A stretch of 64,000 bases of DNA from Gulosibacter molinativorax. Lineage in GTDB: Bacteria > Actinomycetota > Actinomycetes > Actinomycetales > Microbacteriaceae. Within the stretch, counting starts at the first letter, position 1. Every line of letters begins with the position of its first letter. The notes beneath the pieces are model-generated. The model was not told the origin of the DNA. It was given only the letters and a program-made list of their open reading frames with translations, and made no database searches. The stretch covers positions 2,418,001 to 2,482,000 of the forward strand of contig NZ_CP028426.1 of assembly GCF_003010915.2 (NCBI RefSeq), read 5' to 3'. Positions 26,726 to 35,791 of the stretch are shown in pieces. A program made the translations under genes and the position numbers.

Positions 26726-28240
26726 CTAATCCCCAAGCTCCAGCGCGAGCCAGAGCTCGGTGCGGGCGCTAAACGACTCCAGATCCAATCCCGTCACCTC
26801 CTGCACCGTCGCGATCCGCGAGCGCAGCGAGTGCCGATGCATCCCGAGGGAACGCGCCGCCGGATCCCACGCGCAGTTGTGCTCGTACCAGGCCCGCAGC
26901 GCAGCCATCAGCTCCTCGCCGTCCGGACGCGCGCGCACGGGATCGAGCATCCGGGCCGCCAGCACGCGACCGTCGGATGCATCCAGCCAGGCCACCAGGC
27001 CGCGTTCGGCGAGCCGCTCCAAGTCAACGACCTCGCCATCGCGATCGGCCCGACGCAGCGCCCGCCGCGCATCCTCACGCCCCTTCGACACGTCGCGAAT
27101 ACCCACCGCACCTGACACCCCAGCGCGCAGGCCGTCACGCGCCACGAACTCAAGTGGCGGCGCCACGTTCGAGGGAAACAGCACCACGAGCTCGTCGCCG
27201 ATGCGCGCGAAGGCGACGTCGGTCGAGACCGCCATCAGCTCGAGCTCGTTGAGCACCGGGCCCCAGTCTCGCGCGCCGCGCACCACCGCCACGCGAATGC
27301 GCCCCGCCGGCGACCACGTGTCCATGTCCCGCAGCGCTCGAGCCGCGGCGTCCACCGACCCCGCGAGATACAGCTCCATGACGCCGGTTCGCAGCCCACG
27401 TCGGGCGTCGTCGAGTGCGCGACTCTGCTCAATGGCGATGGATGCGATCCCGACCACACTCTCGATGAGATCACTGGCGGCGGGGTCGGGCGGCAACGTC
27501 GTGCCGATCGCGAGAACGCCGCGGAGCCGGTCGGATTGGCCGATAGTCTGCAGCGTGATCGCGAGGTCAGTTTCGCGCAGCTGGGCCGCGGCACGCCGCC
27601 CGCCACGCAACTGTGCCGCGACCGCCGCCTCGACATCCTCGCGCACATCCGCCGGTACCCCGCGCTTCGTGCGCACGGGCACGAGTTGACCGAGCGCGTC
27701 GTACAGCGCGACCCAGCATCCGAGCTGCGACTCGAGCTCGCGCAGGGTCGCGGCCAACCCATCCGGCCGCAGCGCAGCCCGACCAACCGCGCGCTGCGCT
27801 TCGATCGACCACTGCATCCGGGCCTGCCGATCCTCCGCGATCGCATCCGCGACTCGACGAATCACGCGAATAAAAGGAGTCGAGGACGGCACGAGAATCA
27901 GTGGCAGCTCGAACTCGGCACACGCGTCGACGAGTTCCCGAGGCACCGCGCGATGCACGACGTTCACCGCGAACCCGAGCCCCAGGATGCCCGTCTTGCG
28001 CAGTCTCTCGGCATAGGTCCGTGCGTCTTCCACGGCGTTCGAGTCCGGTTCGAAAGGAAACTGCCCGCCATCGGTAAGCAGCAGTTGCCCGGGCTCGAGC
28101 CACGGCGTCGGGTTCATCAGGTCGGAGGAGTGCGCCCACGAGATCTCGCGATCGAGCTGCTCCGCCGTCGACGGGTCGCCCGGCAGCAGGCGCAGGCCGA
28201 GGCCAGGCTCGGCGAGTAAGTTTCGAAGCGTCAGTGCCAC
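26726..28240 (-). CDS. PucR family transcriptional regulator
   Basis: A 504 aa regulator. An N-terminal PucR domain (MALTLRNLLAEPGLGLRLL, WAHSSDLMNPTPWLEPGQLLLT) is followed by a GAF-like centre and a C-terminal HTH_30 (WDPAARSLGMHRHSLRSRI, VTGLDLESFSARTELWLAL). PucR proteins sense nitrogenous metabolites and control purine, GABA or amine catabolism genes. It is divergent from the aminotransferase/aldehyde dehydrogenase pair at 28371-31243, with 130 bp between the starts, and very probably regulates it. Confidence 0.9.
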   Translation of the reverse strand: MALTLRNLLAEPGLGLRLLPGDPSTAEQLDREISWAHSSDLMNPTPWLEPGQLLLTDGGQFPFEPDSNAVEDARTYAERLRKTGILGLGFAVNVVHRAVPRELVDACAEFELPLILVPSSTPFIRVIRRVADAIAEDRQARMQWSIEAQRAVGRAALRPDGLAATLRELESQLGCWVALYDALGQLVPVRTKRGVPADVREDVEAAVAAQLRGGRRAAAQLRETDLAITLQTIGQSDRLRGVLAIGTTLPPDPAASDLIESVVGIASIAIEQSRALDDARRGLRTGVMELYLAGSVDAAARALRDMDTWSPAGRIRVAVVRGARDWGPVLNELELMAVSTDVAFARIGDELVVLFPSNVAPPLEFVARDGLRAGVSGAVGIRDVSKGREDARRALRRADRDGEVVDLERLAERGLVAWLDASDGRVLAARMLDPVRARPDGEELMAALRAWYEHNCAWDPAARSLGMHRHSLRSRIATVQEVTGLDLESFSARTELWLALELGD

Positions 28241-28370
28241 GTACTCAGACTAATCGAACCACCCGCGCCAAAGTGGCAATATACGCAACCGGACGCGACA
28301 GTTAGGCAGTGGCGAGCACCCGCGTGAGCGAGCATGCTGGAGCAATCAGAACACCGCCAAAGGAGCCGCA

Positions 28371-29717
28371 ATGTCGACCACCGCATCCACCACCGAAGCC
28401 ACCGCCGGAACCGCAACCCCGAGCAACGCCGAGGTCGTCGAGCACGACACAAGCCACGTCTTCCACTCGTGGTCGGCCCAGGCGAAGCTCGCGCCGGTGG
28501 CGATTCGGACGGGGCGGGGCGTGATGGTCGAGGACTACGACGGCAACGAGTACCTCGACCTCTCGAGCATGCTCGTCAACGTCAACATCGGCCACCAGCA
28601 CCCGCGCGTCGTCGAGGCGATCCAGCGCCAGGCTGCCGAACTCACAACCGTCGCTCCCGCGCACGCCAACGCGACCCGCGCCCGCGCGGCCGAGCTCATC
28701 CTCGACCACGCTCCCGAGGGCTTCAACAAGGTCTTTTTCACGAACGGCGGGGCGGATGCCAACGAGAACGCAATCCGCATGGCGCGCCTGCACACCGGTC
28801 GCGACAAGGTGCTCACGACCTACCGCTCCTACCACGGCAACACTGGCGCGGCGATCGTCGCGACCGGCGACTGGCGCCGCGTGCCGAACGAGTACGCGAC
28901 CGGACACGTCCACTTCTTCGGCCCGTACACCTACCGGTCTGAGTTCTGGGCCGAGAACGAACAGCAGGAAGGCGAGCGCGCGCTGCGCCACCTCGAGCGC
29001 GTGATCCAGTCAGAGGGCCCGGAGTCGATCGCGGCGATCCTGCTCGAAACGATCCCCGGCACCGCGGGCATCATGGTGCCGCCGCCGGGCTACCTCGCGG
29101 GCGTGCGCGAGCTCGCAGACCGCTACGGCATCATCCTGATCCTGGATGAAGTGATGGCCGGCTTCGGTCGGGCGGGCGAATGGTTCGCCTTCGACGCGTT
29201 CAACGTTCGCCCCGACCTCATCACCTTCGCGAAGGGCGTGAACTCGGGCTACGTGCCGCTCGGCGGCGTGATCATTTCGGACGAGATCGCCGCGGCCTTC
29301 GATGAGCGCGTCTTCCCCGGCGGCCTCACCTACTCCGGGCACCCGCTCGCGTGCGCATCCGCCGCAGCCTCGATCGAGGCGATGGAGGACGAGGGCATCA
29401 TCGAGAACGCTCGACGGGTCGGCGAGGAAGTCATCGGGCCGGGGCTGCGCTCGCTCGCGGAGAGGTTCGACGTGATCGGCGAGGTTCGCGGTCGCGGGGT
29501 GTTCTGGGCGGTCGAGTTCGTGGCGGATGCGGAGACGCGCGAGCCCGTCTCCGCCGAGTTCATGGGCGCGCTGAAGAAGGCCGTGCTCGAGCGCGGCGCG
29601 CTGCCGTTCACGTCCGAGAACCGCCTGCACTTCGTGCCGCCGTGCGTCATCACCGACGACGAGGCCCGTCGCGGCATCTCGATTGTGGCGGATGCGCTGG
29701 CCGCGGTGACGGCGTAG
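28371..29717 (+). CDS. Class III (omega) aminotransferase
   Basis: A 448 aa PLP enzyme. It has the FTNGGADANENAIRMAR phosphate-binding region, YRSYHGNTGAA, an Asp in LILDEVMAGFGR that pairs with the ring nitrogen, and the Schiff-base lysine in LITFAKGVNSGYVPLGG. The start has AAAGGAG upstream. Such enzymes move an amino group from omega-amino acids or diamines (GABA, beta-alanine, putrescine-derived) to pyruvate or 2-oxoglutarate. A semialdehyde dehydrogenase follows on the same strand and a PucR regulator is divergent, which argues for amine use as a nitrogen source. The exact amine is not determined. Confidence 0.9.
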   Translation: MSTTASTTEATAGTATPSNAEVVEHDTSHVFHSWSAQAKLAPVAIRTGRGVMVEDYDGNEYLDLSSMLVNVNIGHQHPRVVEAIQRQAAELTTVAPAHANATRARAAELILDHAPEGFNKVFFTNGGADANENAIRMARLHTGRDKVLTTYRSYHGNTGAAIVATGDWRRVPNEYATGHVHFFGPYTYRSEFWAENEQQEGERALRHLERVIQSEGPESIAAILLETIPGTAGIMVPPPGYLAGVRELADRYGIILILDEVMAGFGRAGEWFAFDAFNVRPDLITFAKGVNSGYVPLGGVIISDEIAAAFDERVFPGGLTYSGHPLACASAAASIEAMEDEGIIENARRVGEEVIGPGLRSLAERFDVIGEVRGRGVFWAVEFVADAETREPVSAEFMGALKKAVLERGALPFTSENRLHFVPPCVITDDEARRGISIVADALAAVTA

Positions 29718-29745
29718 CGCTCGTCGCCGCTGTTCTCGCGGCGCC

Positions 29746-29824
29746 GCTGCAATTTGCGGCACGCAGAGCACCTCAGGAGGCGCCATTTCGATCCTGGTGT
29801 CCTCTTCGTGCCGCAGATTGCGGC
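29746..29824 (+). other. Long imperfect hairpin between aminotransferase and dehydrogenase
   Basis: Outer arms 29746-29763 and 29807-29824 pair at 16 of 18 positions. Inner sequence (CAGGA...TCCTG) extends the fold. It lies between the two catabolic genes, 45 nt before the dehydrogenase start, with no T-run, so attenuation or differential mRNA stability is possible. Confidence 0.45.
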
Positions 29825-29869
29825 GACCCCTCAACACCAATCGTTTAGAAACCACAAAGGAGACCCCCG

Positions 29870-31243
29870 GTGACCTACCGAGTCCAGAATCCTGCAACGG
29901 GCGAAGTCCTCGAGACGTTCGAGTACGCATCCGATCAGCAAATCGAGCAGACCCTCGCCGCCGCCGACGCGACATATCGCACATGGCGCGAGCAGAGCAT
30001 CCAGGACCGCGCCACGGTGATTAGGCGCGTCGCCGAGATCATGCTCGAGCGCAAGGATGAGCTTGCGCGACTCATCTCGGTCGAGATGGGCAAGTCGATC
30101 CCGGAGTCGATCGATGAGGTCGAGTTCGCCGCGTCGATCGTCGACTACTACGGGGTATACGGCCCCGGGCTCGTCACCGACTACGAGATTCCGAGCACGA
30201 TTCCGGGAAAGGCGGTGATCGAGCATCGCCCGCTCGGCGCGCTGCTCGGTGTGATGCCGTGGAATTTCCCGTACTACCAGGTGGCGCGGTTCGCGGCGCC
30301 GAACCTACTGCTGGGCAACACGATCATCTTGAAGCACGCGGACATCTGCGCACGCTCGGCGCTGACCATGCAGGAGATCATGGAGGCGGCGGGCGTTCCC
30401 GTGGGTGGGTACACGAACGTGTTCGCGTCGCACGATCAGATCGCGCAGATGATCGCCGACCCGCGCGTGCAGGGTGTCTCGCTGACCGGCTCGGAGCGGG
30501 CGGGCGCGATCATTGGCGCGCAGGCGGGGGCGCACCTGAAGAAGTGCGTACTCGAGCTCGGGGGGATCGACCCGATGATCGTGCTCGACTCCGCTGATGT
30601 CGCTGCGGTTGCAGCCGAGGCCTGGAACTTCCGCACCTACAACGGCGGGCAGGTCTGCAACTCCAACAAGCGGCTCATCGTGATGGACGACGTCTATGAC
30701 GAGTTCGTCGCGGAACTGAAGCGGCTTGCAGATGGGCTGGTACCGGGCGATCCGGCCGCTCTCGGGGATGGTGAGTTCGTGCCGCTTTCGACTCGGGCAG
30801 CCGCCGAGACAGTGGATGCGCAGGTCCGTCGCGCGGTCGAGGCCGGCGGTGTACTGCAGGCCGGTGGCGTGTTGTCGGAGGGCCCCGGGGCCTACTACTC
30901 CCCCGCCGTGCTCACGGATGTGCCTCGTGAGTCGGACTCGTACCGGGAAGAGATCTTTGGTCCGGTCGCGACGGTGTACCGGGTCTCGTCCGAGGAGGAA
31001 GCTGTTTCGCTGGCCAACGACTGCGCGCTCGGGCTCGGCGGTTCGGTGTTTTCGGCAGACGAGGCGCGGGCAACGCGGGTGGCTGCACAGCTCGAAGTCG
31101 GCATGACCCACGTCAACACGATCGCCGCGGAGTCGGCCGAGCTGCCGTTCGGTGGCGTGAAGCGCTCGGGCTTTGGCCGTGAGATGGGACCGATCGGCAT
31201 CGGCGAATTCGCGAACAAGCGCCTGTTCTTCGTCGCGAAGTAG
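29870..31243 (+). CDS. NAD(P)-dependent succinate-semialdehyde/aldehyde dehydrogenase
   Basis: A 457 aa ALDH. PWNFPYYQVARFAAPNLLLGN, LTGSERAGA, the Glu in VLELGGIDPMIV and catalytic Cys in YNGGQVCNSNKRLIV are all present. The start is a GTG at 29870 with AAAGGAG upstream. It is the short ALDH form typical of SSADH-like enzymes that oxidise semialdehydes from omega-transamination. It pairs with the aminotransferase upstream: amine -> semialdehyde -> acid. The substrate is inferred from this context only. Confidence 0.9.
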   Translation: MTYRVQNPATGEVLETFEYASDQQIEQTLAAADATYRTWREQSIQDRATVIRRVAEIMLERKDELARLISVEMGKSIPESIDEVEFAASIVDYYGVYGPGLVTDYEIPSTIPGKAVIEHRPLGALLGVMPWNFPYYQVARFAAPNLLLGNTIILKHADICARSALTMQEIMEAAGVPVGGYTNVFASHDQIAQMIADPRVQGVSLTGSERAGAIIGAQAGAHLKKCVLELGGIDPMIVLDSADVAAVAAEAWNFRTYNGGQVCNSNKRLIVMDDVYDEFVAELKRLADGLVPGDPAALGDGEFVPLSTRAAAETVDAQVRRAVEAGGVLQAGGVLSEGPGAYYSPAVLTDVPRESDSYREEIFGPVATVYRVSSEEEAVSLANDCALGLGGSVFSADEARATRVAAQLEVGMTHVNTIAAESAELPFGGVKRSGFGREMGPIGIGEFANKRLFFVAK

Positions 31244-31251
31244 GGCGCCGA

Positions 31252-32010
31252 TTAGCCCCAGGGGCTCGGTGTCCCGGTCGTCCACCCGCCATCCACGGTG
31301 ATCTCGGCACCGCTCAAATATGCGCTGTCGTCCGATGCAAGGAATGCGACGGTGCGGGCGATGTCTTCGCTCGCACCAATCCGCCCGAGCGGAACCTTGG
31401 AGTACGCATCCGGGACCTCGCCACCCGGCGCACCCATGTCGGTGGCGACGCCACCCGGATGCACCATGTTCACGCGGATCCCCAAAGGCCCGAGTTCGGT
31501 GACTGCGGCTTTCGAGAGCCCGAGCAGCGCCGATTTCGTGGATGCGTAGGCCGCGGTGAGGTCGAGCGGCGCAAACGCCGAGATCGAGACGATGTTGATG
31601 ATCGATCCCCCGCCCTTGAGGTGCGGGATCGACGTCTGCATCCCCAGGAACGCCCCGATCTGGTTGACTTCGATCAACTCGCGGTAGGTCTCGAGCGATG
31701 TCTCGGCTATGGTCGCCTGATGAAAAATTCCGGCATTGTTGACGAGCACGTTGACCTCGCCAAACGCATCCACCCCGGCGGCGAACGCCGCCTTCCATTG
31801 GCCTGCGTCTCGCACTTCGAGGGCTACGCCGATCGCTCGTTCGCGGCCGATCGCGGCGGCCGCGGCCCGAGCCCGGTCGCCGTCAGTGGCGCCGATCACA
31901 ACCTTCGCGCCACGATCGGCGAGCAACTTCGCCTCCGCCGCGCCCATGCCGCGAGCGCCGCCGGAGATGAGGGCGACCTTGCCTTCGAGTGTTGGCACTG
32001 TTCCAGCCAT
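31252..32010 (-). CDS. SDR family oxidoreductase
   Basis: A 252 aa short-chain dehydrogenase. It has the cofactor motif SGGARGMGAA, VNNAGIF, a catalytic Ser in NIVSISAFAPL, YASTKSAL (Tyr and Lys), VHPGGVATDM and the terminal DGGWTTGT. Start ATG 32010 has GGGAGC upstream. It is convergent with the aldehyde dehydrogenase and downstream of a LysR gene on the same strand. Substrate unknown. Confidence 0.9.
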   Translation of the reverse strand: MAGTVPTLEGKVALISGGARGMGAAEAKLLADRGAKVVIGATDGDRARAAAAAIGRERAIGVALEVRDAGQWKAAFAAGVDAFGEVNVLVNNAGIFHQATIAETSLETYRELIEVNQIGAFLGMQTSIPHLKGGGSIINIVSISAFAPLDLTAAYASTKSALLGLSKAAVTELGPLGIRVNMVHPGGVATDMGAPGGEVPDAYSKVPLGRIGASEDIARTVAFLASDDSAYLSGAEITVDGGWTTGTPSPWG

Positions 32011-32093
32011 CTGGTGCTCCCTAACTTCGTATGACTTGAGCTGCATTCGCAAGGCACAGCCGCAACCTTCGGACTTCGTGAGCCACCTCACTG

Positions 32094-32990
32094 TCAGCGA
32101 AACACTTCACCGAGGACTTCCATGACCGTGCGAACACTCTCACGTTCGCCTGCGCCGCGTCGCGCAATCACCGCAATATTTCGTTTCGAGTCGCCAGGCA
32201 ACGGTGCTACAGGAATCCGGCCCGCTGACAATCCCATCATGAGCGGCGTCGCTAATGTAACACCAAGTCCGCTTTCAGCCATTGCCAGCGAAACCGCAGT
32301 GTCGGTCACGATGTGTCGCACAATAGGTTCGATACCCGCAGCTTCACAAGCAAGCCTCGCGGCCCGGCCATATTCGGAATCCGCTGGCGGAAGTATCCAC
32401 CCTTTTGCGTTGGCGATTTCGGCGATGCTGGCCTCATTCCTCACCGCTTCCAAATCTGGCGTAAGCGCGATCAGAAAAGACTCCGCCTTGACGGTCTGCG
32501 CTGTGACGCCGCGCGGAAGTGCGTTGGCCGCGGCGTCGTAGGTGAGCCCCAGTGCTACATCGATTTCTCGCTGCGCGACAGCCTCGGGCATCCGCTCAAC
32601 ATCGACTTCTCGAGCAAGCAACGTGATGTTGGGCGCTACTTCACGTAGCCGCGCCATCGCCGGCCGGATCGCCGCCACAGCGGCCGAGCCAAAGACGCCC
32701 AACTCCACCCGCAGGTCAAGCTCGCTCGTTGGCCCACTCACCGCGCGCACTGCGAGACGCTCAGCTTCTAAGAGCAGTCGTGCATGCGTGAGCAGTGTTT
32801 GACCAACGTCGCTGAGTTCAAGCGAGCGACCATCACGCACAAAGATATCTACTCCAACTGCGCTCCTGAGCGCGTGCATCTGCTGTGACAACGCACCGGG
32901 CGTGTACCCCAGTGCCTGCGATGCCGCACTCATCGAGCCGTGGTCCGCGATCGCGACAAACGTGCGGAGCTGGTCCAATGTCCATTTCAT
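32094..32990 (-). CDS. LysR family transcriptional regulator
   Basis: A 298 aa LysR protein. An N-terminal winged HTH (LDQLRTFVAIADHGSMSAASQALGYTPGALSQQMHAL) is followed by the periplasmic-binding-like effector domain with VALGLTYDAA. It is divergent from the FAD oxidase/HglS/AmaB operon starting at 33107; the 116 bp between them should hold its operator. It probably senses an intermediate of that route. It may also read through into the SDR gene, 83 bp downstream. Confidence 0.9.
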   Translation of the reverse strand: MKWTLDQLRTFVAIADHGSMSAASQALGYTPGALSQQMHALRSAVGVDIFVRDGRSLELSDVGQTLLTHARLLLEAERLAVRAVSGPTSELDLRVELGVFGSAAVAAIRPAMARLREVAPNITLLAREVDVERMPEAVAQREIDVALGLTYDAAANALPRGVTAQTVKAESFLIALTPDLEAVRNEASIAEIANAKGWILPPADSEYGRAARLACEAAGIEPIVRHIVTDTAVSLAMAESGLGVTLATPLMMGLSAGRIPVAPLPGDSKRNIAVIARRGAGERESVRTVMEVLGEVFR

Positions 32991-33106
32991 TTAGAAAGCC
33001 TAAACGATAACTGCATATTCCATCGCTTGTCCTATTGAAATGAAGATTCCAATATAGACATCAACGCCGCGACGGTGCGGTGACGAAGAGCAAATGGAGT
33101 GCCAAC

Positions 33107-34306
33107 ATGCGCTACGAATACCTGGACAACTGCGTCCCCCTCGTACCCGAATTACCCGCTCAGCTTCCCGCAAACGCATCCGTTGTTATCTTGGGCGGCG
33201 GCATCATGGGCGTATGCACCGCATACGAGCTGGCAAAGGCTGGCGTGCGCGACGTAGTCGTCCTCGAACGAGACGCGCTCGGGTCGGGTTCGTCGGCGAA
33301 GCCGCTCGGCGGGGTACGCGCAACGTTTTCCGATCCAGGCAATGTAGTCCTTGGCCGCCGCAGTCTTGAGACGTTCGAACGGATGCAGTACGAGGAAAAT
33401 GCCGACTTTGGACTTCGTCAGGTCGGCTACCTATTCCTCTGCCGTAGCGATGCTGAGGTGGCTTCGGTTGAAGCCTCCGTGCAGGTGCAAAACTCGCTCG
33501 GTTGTAACAGCCGGATGGTGTCTCCCACCGAAGCAGCGGAGATCAACCCGTTCCTGAACTCGGATGCACTGGTCGGCGCCTCGTTCTCGCCCCGTGACGG
33601 ATATGCGCAGCCCTCGCTGGTAGTCGCAGAGTACGCTCGCCGGGCACGCGAACTGGGCGCACAGATTTTTGAGCACACCGAAGTGATTGGGCTAGGCGCA
33701 AGCGACGACGGCGTTGACATTCACACTCAGCGGGGTGAGATTCATGCCGACTCTATCGTGATCGCCGCAGGGGCCTGGTCAACCGCGCTCGGTGCCATGG
33801 TTGGCGTAAATCTCCCCATCGAACCAGTCCGACGCCAGATCGGCTTCACGCCACAGCTCGCGGAACCACACCCCACGGTTCCATTCACCCTCGACCTCTC
33901 CACCACGATGTACTTTCACAACCACCGCAACGGCATGTTGCTTGGCATCTCAAATGAGGAAGAGCCCGGGTTCCAACGCGAGTTTTCCTACAACTGGGTG
34001 GACGAGTTCAACGCTGCTGCCGAAATCATTGCTCCAGACCTTTCGCATCAGCCACTCGAGGCAGGCTGGGCGGGGCTGTACGAAAACACTCCTGACCACA
34101 ATGCGATGATCGGTCGCGACTCTTCCAGGCCGAACATCCTGTACGCGACAGGTTTTTCTGGCCACGGCTTTCTTCAGGGCCCCGCGGTGGGCGAGCTGAT
34201 CCGCGATCTCTACCTCGACCGGGAATCGTTCCTCGATCCGATTCCATTCAGCGCCGACCGCTTCGCCGGAACCCAAGCGCGCCTGGCCGAGCTCCACATC
34301 ATCTGA
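33107..34306 (+). CDS. FAD-dependent amine/amino acid oxidase (pipecolate oxidase candidate)
   Basis: A 399 aa DAO-family flavoprotein. It has the dinucleotide motif VVILGGGIMGVCTAYELAKAG, the GSSAKPLGGVRATF isoalloxazine loop, AGAWS, and a C-terminal ATGFSGHGFLQGPAVGELI FAD segment. Such enzymes oxidise C-N bonds of secondary amines or amino acids to imines. It is the first gene of an operon with HglS and an ALDH7 aminoadipate-semialdehyde dehydrogenase, so L-pipecolate oxidation to piperideine-6-carboxylate is the simplest role, though not provable here. A GTG at 33080 is an alternative start. Confidence 0.82.
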   Translation: MRYEYLDNCVPLVPELPAQLPANASVVILGGGIMGVCTAYELAKAGVRDVVVLERDALGSGSSAKPLGGVRATFSDPGNVVLGRRSLETFERMQYEENADFGLRQVGYLFLCRSDAEVASVEASVQVQNSLGCNSRMVSPTEAAEINPFLNSDALVGASFSPRDGYAQPSLVVAEYARRARELGAQIFEHTEVIGLGASDDGVDIHTQRGEIHADSIVIAAGAWSTALGAMVGVNLPIEPVRRQIGFTPQLAEPHPTVPFTLDLSTTMYFHNHRNGMLLGISNEEEPGFQREFSYNWVDEFNAAAEIIAPDLSHQPLEAGWAGLYENTPDHNAMIGRDSSRPNILYATGFSGHGFLQGPAVGELIRDLYLDRESFLDPIPFSADRFAGTQARLAELHII

Positions 34307-34342
34307 TTCCTAATCCATACGACACGACCCGGAGGAACGATT

Positions 34343-35779
34343 ATGTCCGCACAAGAATCGTCGGTCGCCAACGCAGTAGCGACCGTCTCTCTCGCCCAGC
34401 TTCGTGCTGAGTTCGCAATCCGCCTCGCCAAGCTTTATGGCGCGGAAGTCCCCGCCTACAACACATTGGTTGATGTCTCGAAAGATGTGAACGAAGACTT
34501 CATTAGCCGGCATGGCGCCGACGCTGAACGACTCGGCAGCATCGACCGTGTAACTGCTGAGCGCCACGGCGCGATCCGTGTTGGCTCTGCAACTGAGCTC
34601 TCGCAGGTCGCGCGAGTTTTCGGCGGCTTCGGCATGTACCCCGTGGGCTTCTACGACCTGCGCGACGCATCCAAGAGCTCTGTTCCAGTAGTATCCACCG
34701 CGTTCCGCCCCACCGATCGCGACGAACTTGCCAAGAATCCCTTCCGCGTGTTCACTTCAATGCTCGCTCACGACGACCGTCGTTTCTTCGATGCCGAAAC
34801 CGAAAAGCGGCTCGAGGAGTTCGTTGGCGCACGTGAGCTATTCGGTGAGGAGCTACTTGCGCTTGCCGACAAGTCGGCGGCCCAGGGCGGACTTTCCGAA
34901 TCGGATGCGGAACGGTACCTCGATCTTGCTACCGCCTCATTCGAGCTCTCCGAGGAACCGATCGACCACGACTGGTACTACCACCTCGAGGCGATCTCTT
35001 CGGTGGCGTCCGATATCGGTGGAGTCCCCGCAACGCACATTAATCACCTCACTCCTCGAGTCCTGGACATCGATGACCTCTACCGGCGCATGAGCGAGCG
35101 GGGAATCGAGATGATCGATGAGATCCAGGGACCGCCGGATTGGGAGGGTCCGGATGTGCTGCTCCGTCAGACCTCATTCCGAGCACTCGATGAGAAACGC
35201 CTGTTCCGACACGCAGATGGCGAAGTGCGCGAAGGTCAGCTTCGTGTCCGGTTCGGCGAGGTCGAACAGCGCGGAATCGCTCTCACGACGAAAGGCCGGG
35301 ACCTCTACGACCGACTGGTCGCCGAAGTTGATCGGCGACGCCGCGAGGAGCAGCCCGAATGGACGCGCGTTGAGGTCGCACTGGATGTGTGGCGAGAATC
35401 GCTGCCGGACAACGAGACCGAGCTCGCACTCCAAGACCTCGGGTTCTTCACTTTCCACCGTGGCGATCAGGCCGCGCCCGAAGCTGGAGAGTACACCCTG
35501 CGGGAACTGGTGGAGAGCGGCGCCGTCGCAATCGAACCAATCGTCTACGAGGACTTTCTTCCCCGTTCGGCGGCTGGCATCTTCCAGTCCAACCTGACCG
35601 GCGAAGGATCCCGTGACGACGAGCAACTCGGCACCCCGTATGACATCGAGAGGCTGTCTGAAGTAATCGGGGTTCAAATTGCCGATCCGACAGCCCTGTA
35701 CGCCGCCCAGCGTCAGGCGTCGATCGATGAGCTTGAACAAGCCCTCAACATCCGAATCATCACTAACGAACAGTCTTAA
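34343..35779 (+). CDS. hglS: 2-oxoadipate dioxygenase/decarboxylase (DUF1338/HglS family)
   Basis: A 478 aa member of the DUF1338 (YdcJ/HglS) VOC-fold family. In Pseudomonas, HglS uses Fe(II) and O2 to convert 2-oxoadipate to D-2-hydroxyglutarate in lysine breakdown. Key residues are visible: H75 and R79 in ERHGAIR (matching the family's His/Arg pair four residues apart), H235 in THINHLTPR, and E306/E308 in RFGEVEQRGIALT. The start has GGAGG about 8 nt upstream. It lies between an FAD amine oxidase and an ALDH7 enzyme, with 12 bp to the latter. This neighbourhood strongly supports the lysine/2-aminoadipate assignment. Confidence 0.88.
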   Translation: MSAQESSVANAVATVSLAQLRAEFAIRLAKLYGAEVPAYNTLVDVSKDVNEDFISRHGADAERLGSIDRVTAERHGAIRVGSATELSQVARVFGGFGMYPVGFYDLRDASKSSVPVVSTAFRPTDRDELAKNPFRVFTSMLAHDDRRFFDAETEKRLEEFVGARELFGEELLALADKSAAQGGLSESDAERYLDLATASFELSEEPIDHDWYYHLEAISSVASDIGGVPATHINHLTPRVLDIDDLYRRMSERGIEMIDEIQGPPDWEGPDVLLRQTSFRALDEKRLFRHADGEVREGQLRVRFGEVEQRGIALTTKGRDLYDRLVAEVDRRRREEQPEWTRVEVALDVWRESLPDNETELALQDLGFFTFHRGDQAAPEAGEYTLRELVESGAVAIEPIVYEDFLPRSAAGIFQSNLTGEGSRDDEQLGTPYDIERLSEVIGVQIADPTALYAAQRQASIDELEQALNIRIITNEQS

Positions 35780-35791
35780 GAAAGGTCAACA

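Noticed and set aside
30305..31798. A 497-codon minus frame across the aldehyde dehydrogenase and SDR genes
   Set aside because: Partly reads the SDR gene in the wrong frame; no conserved features.
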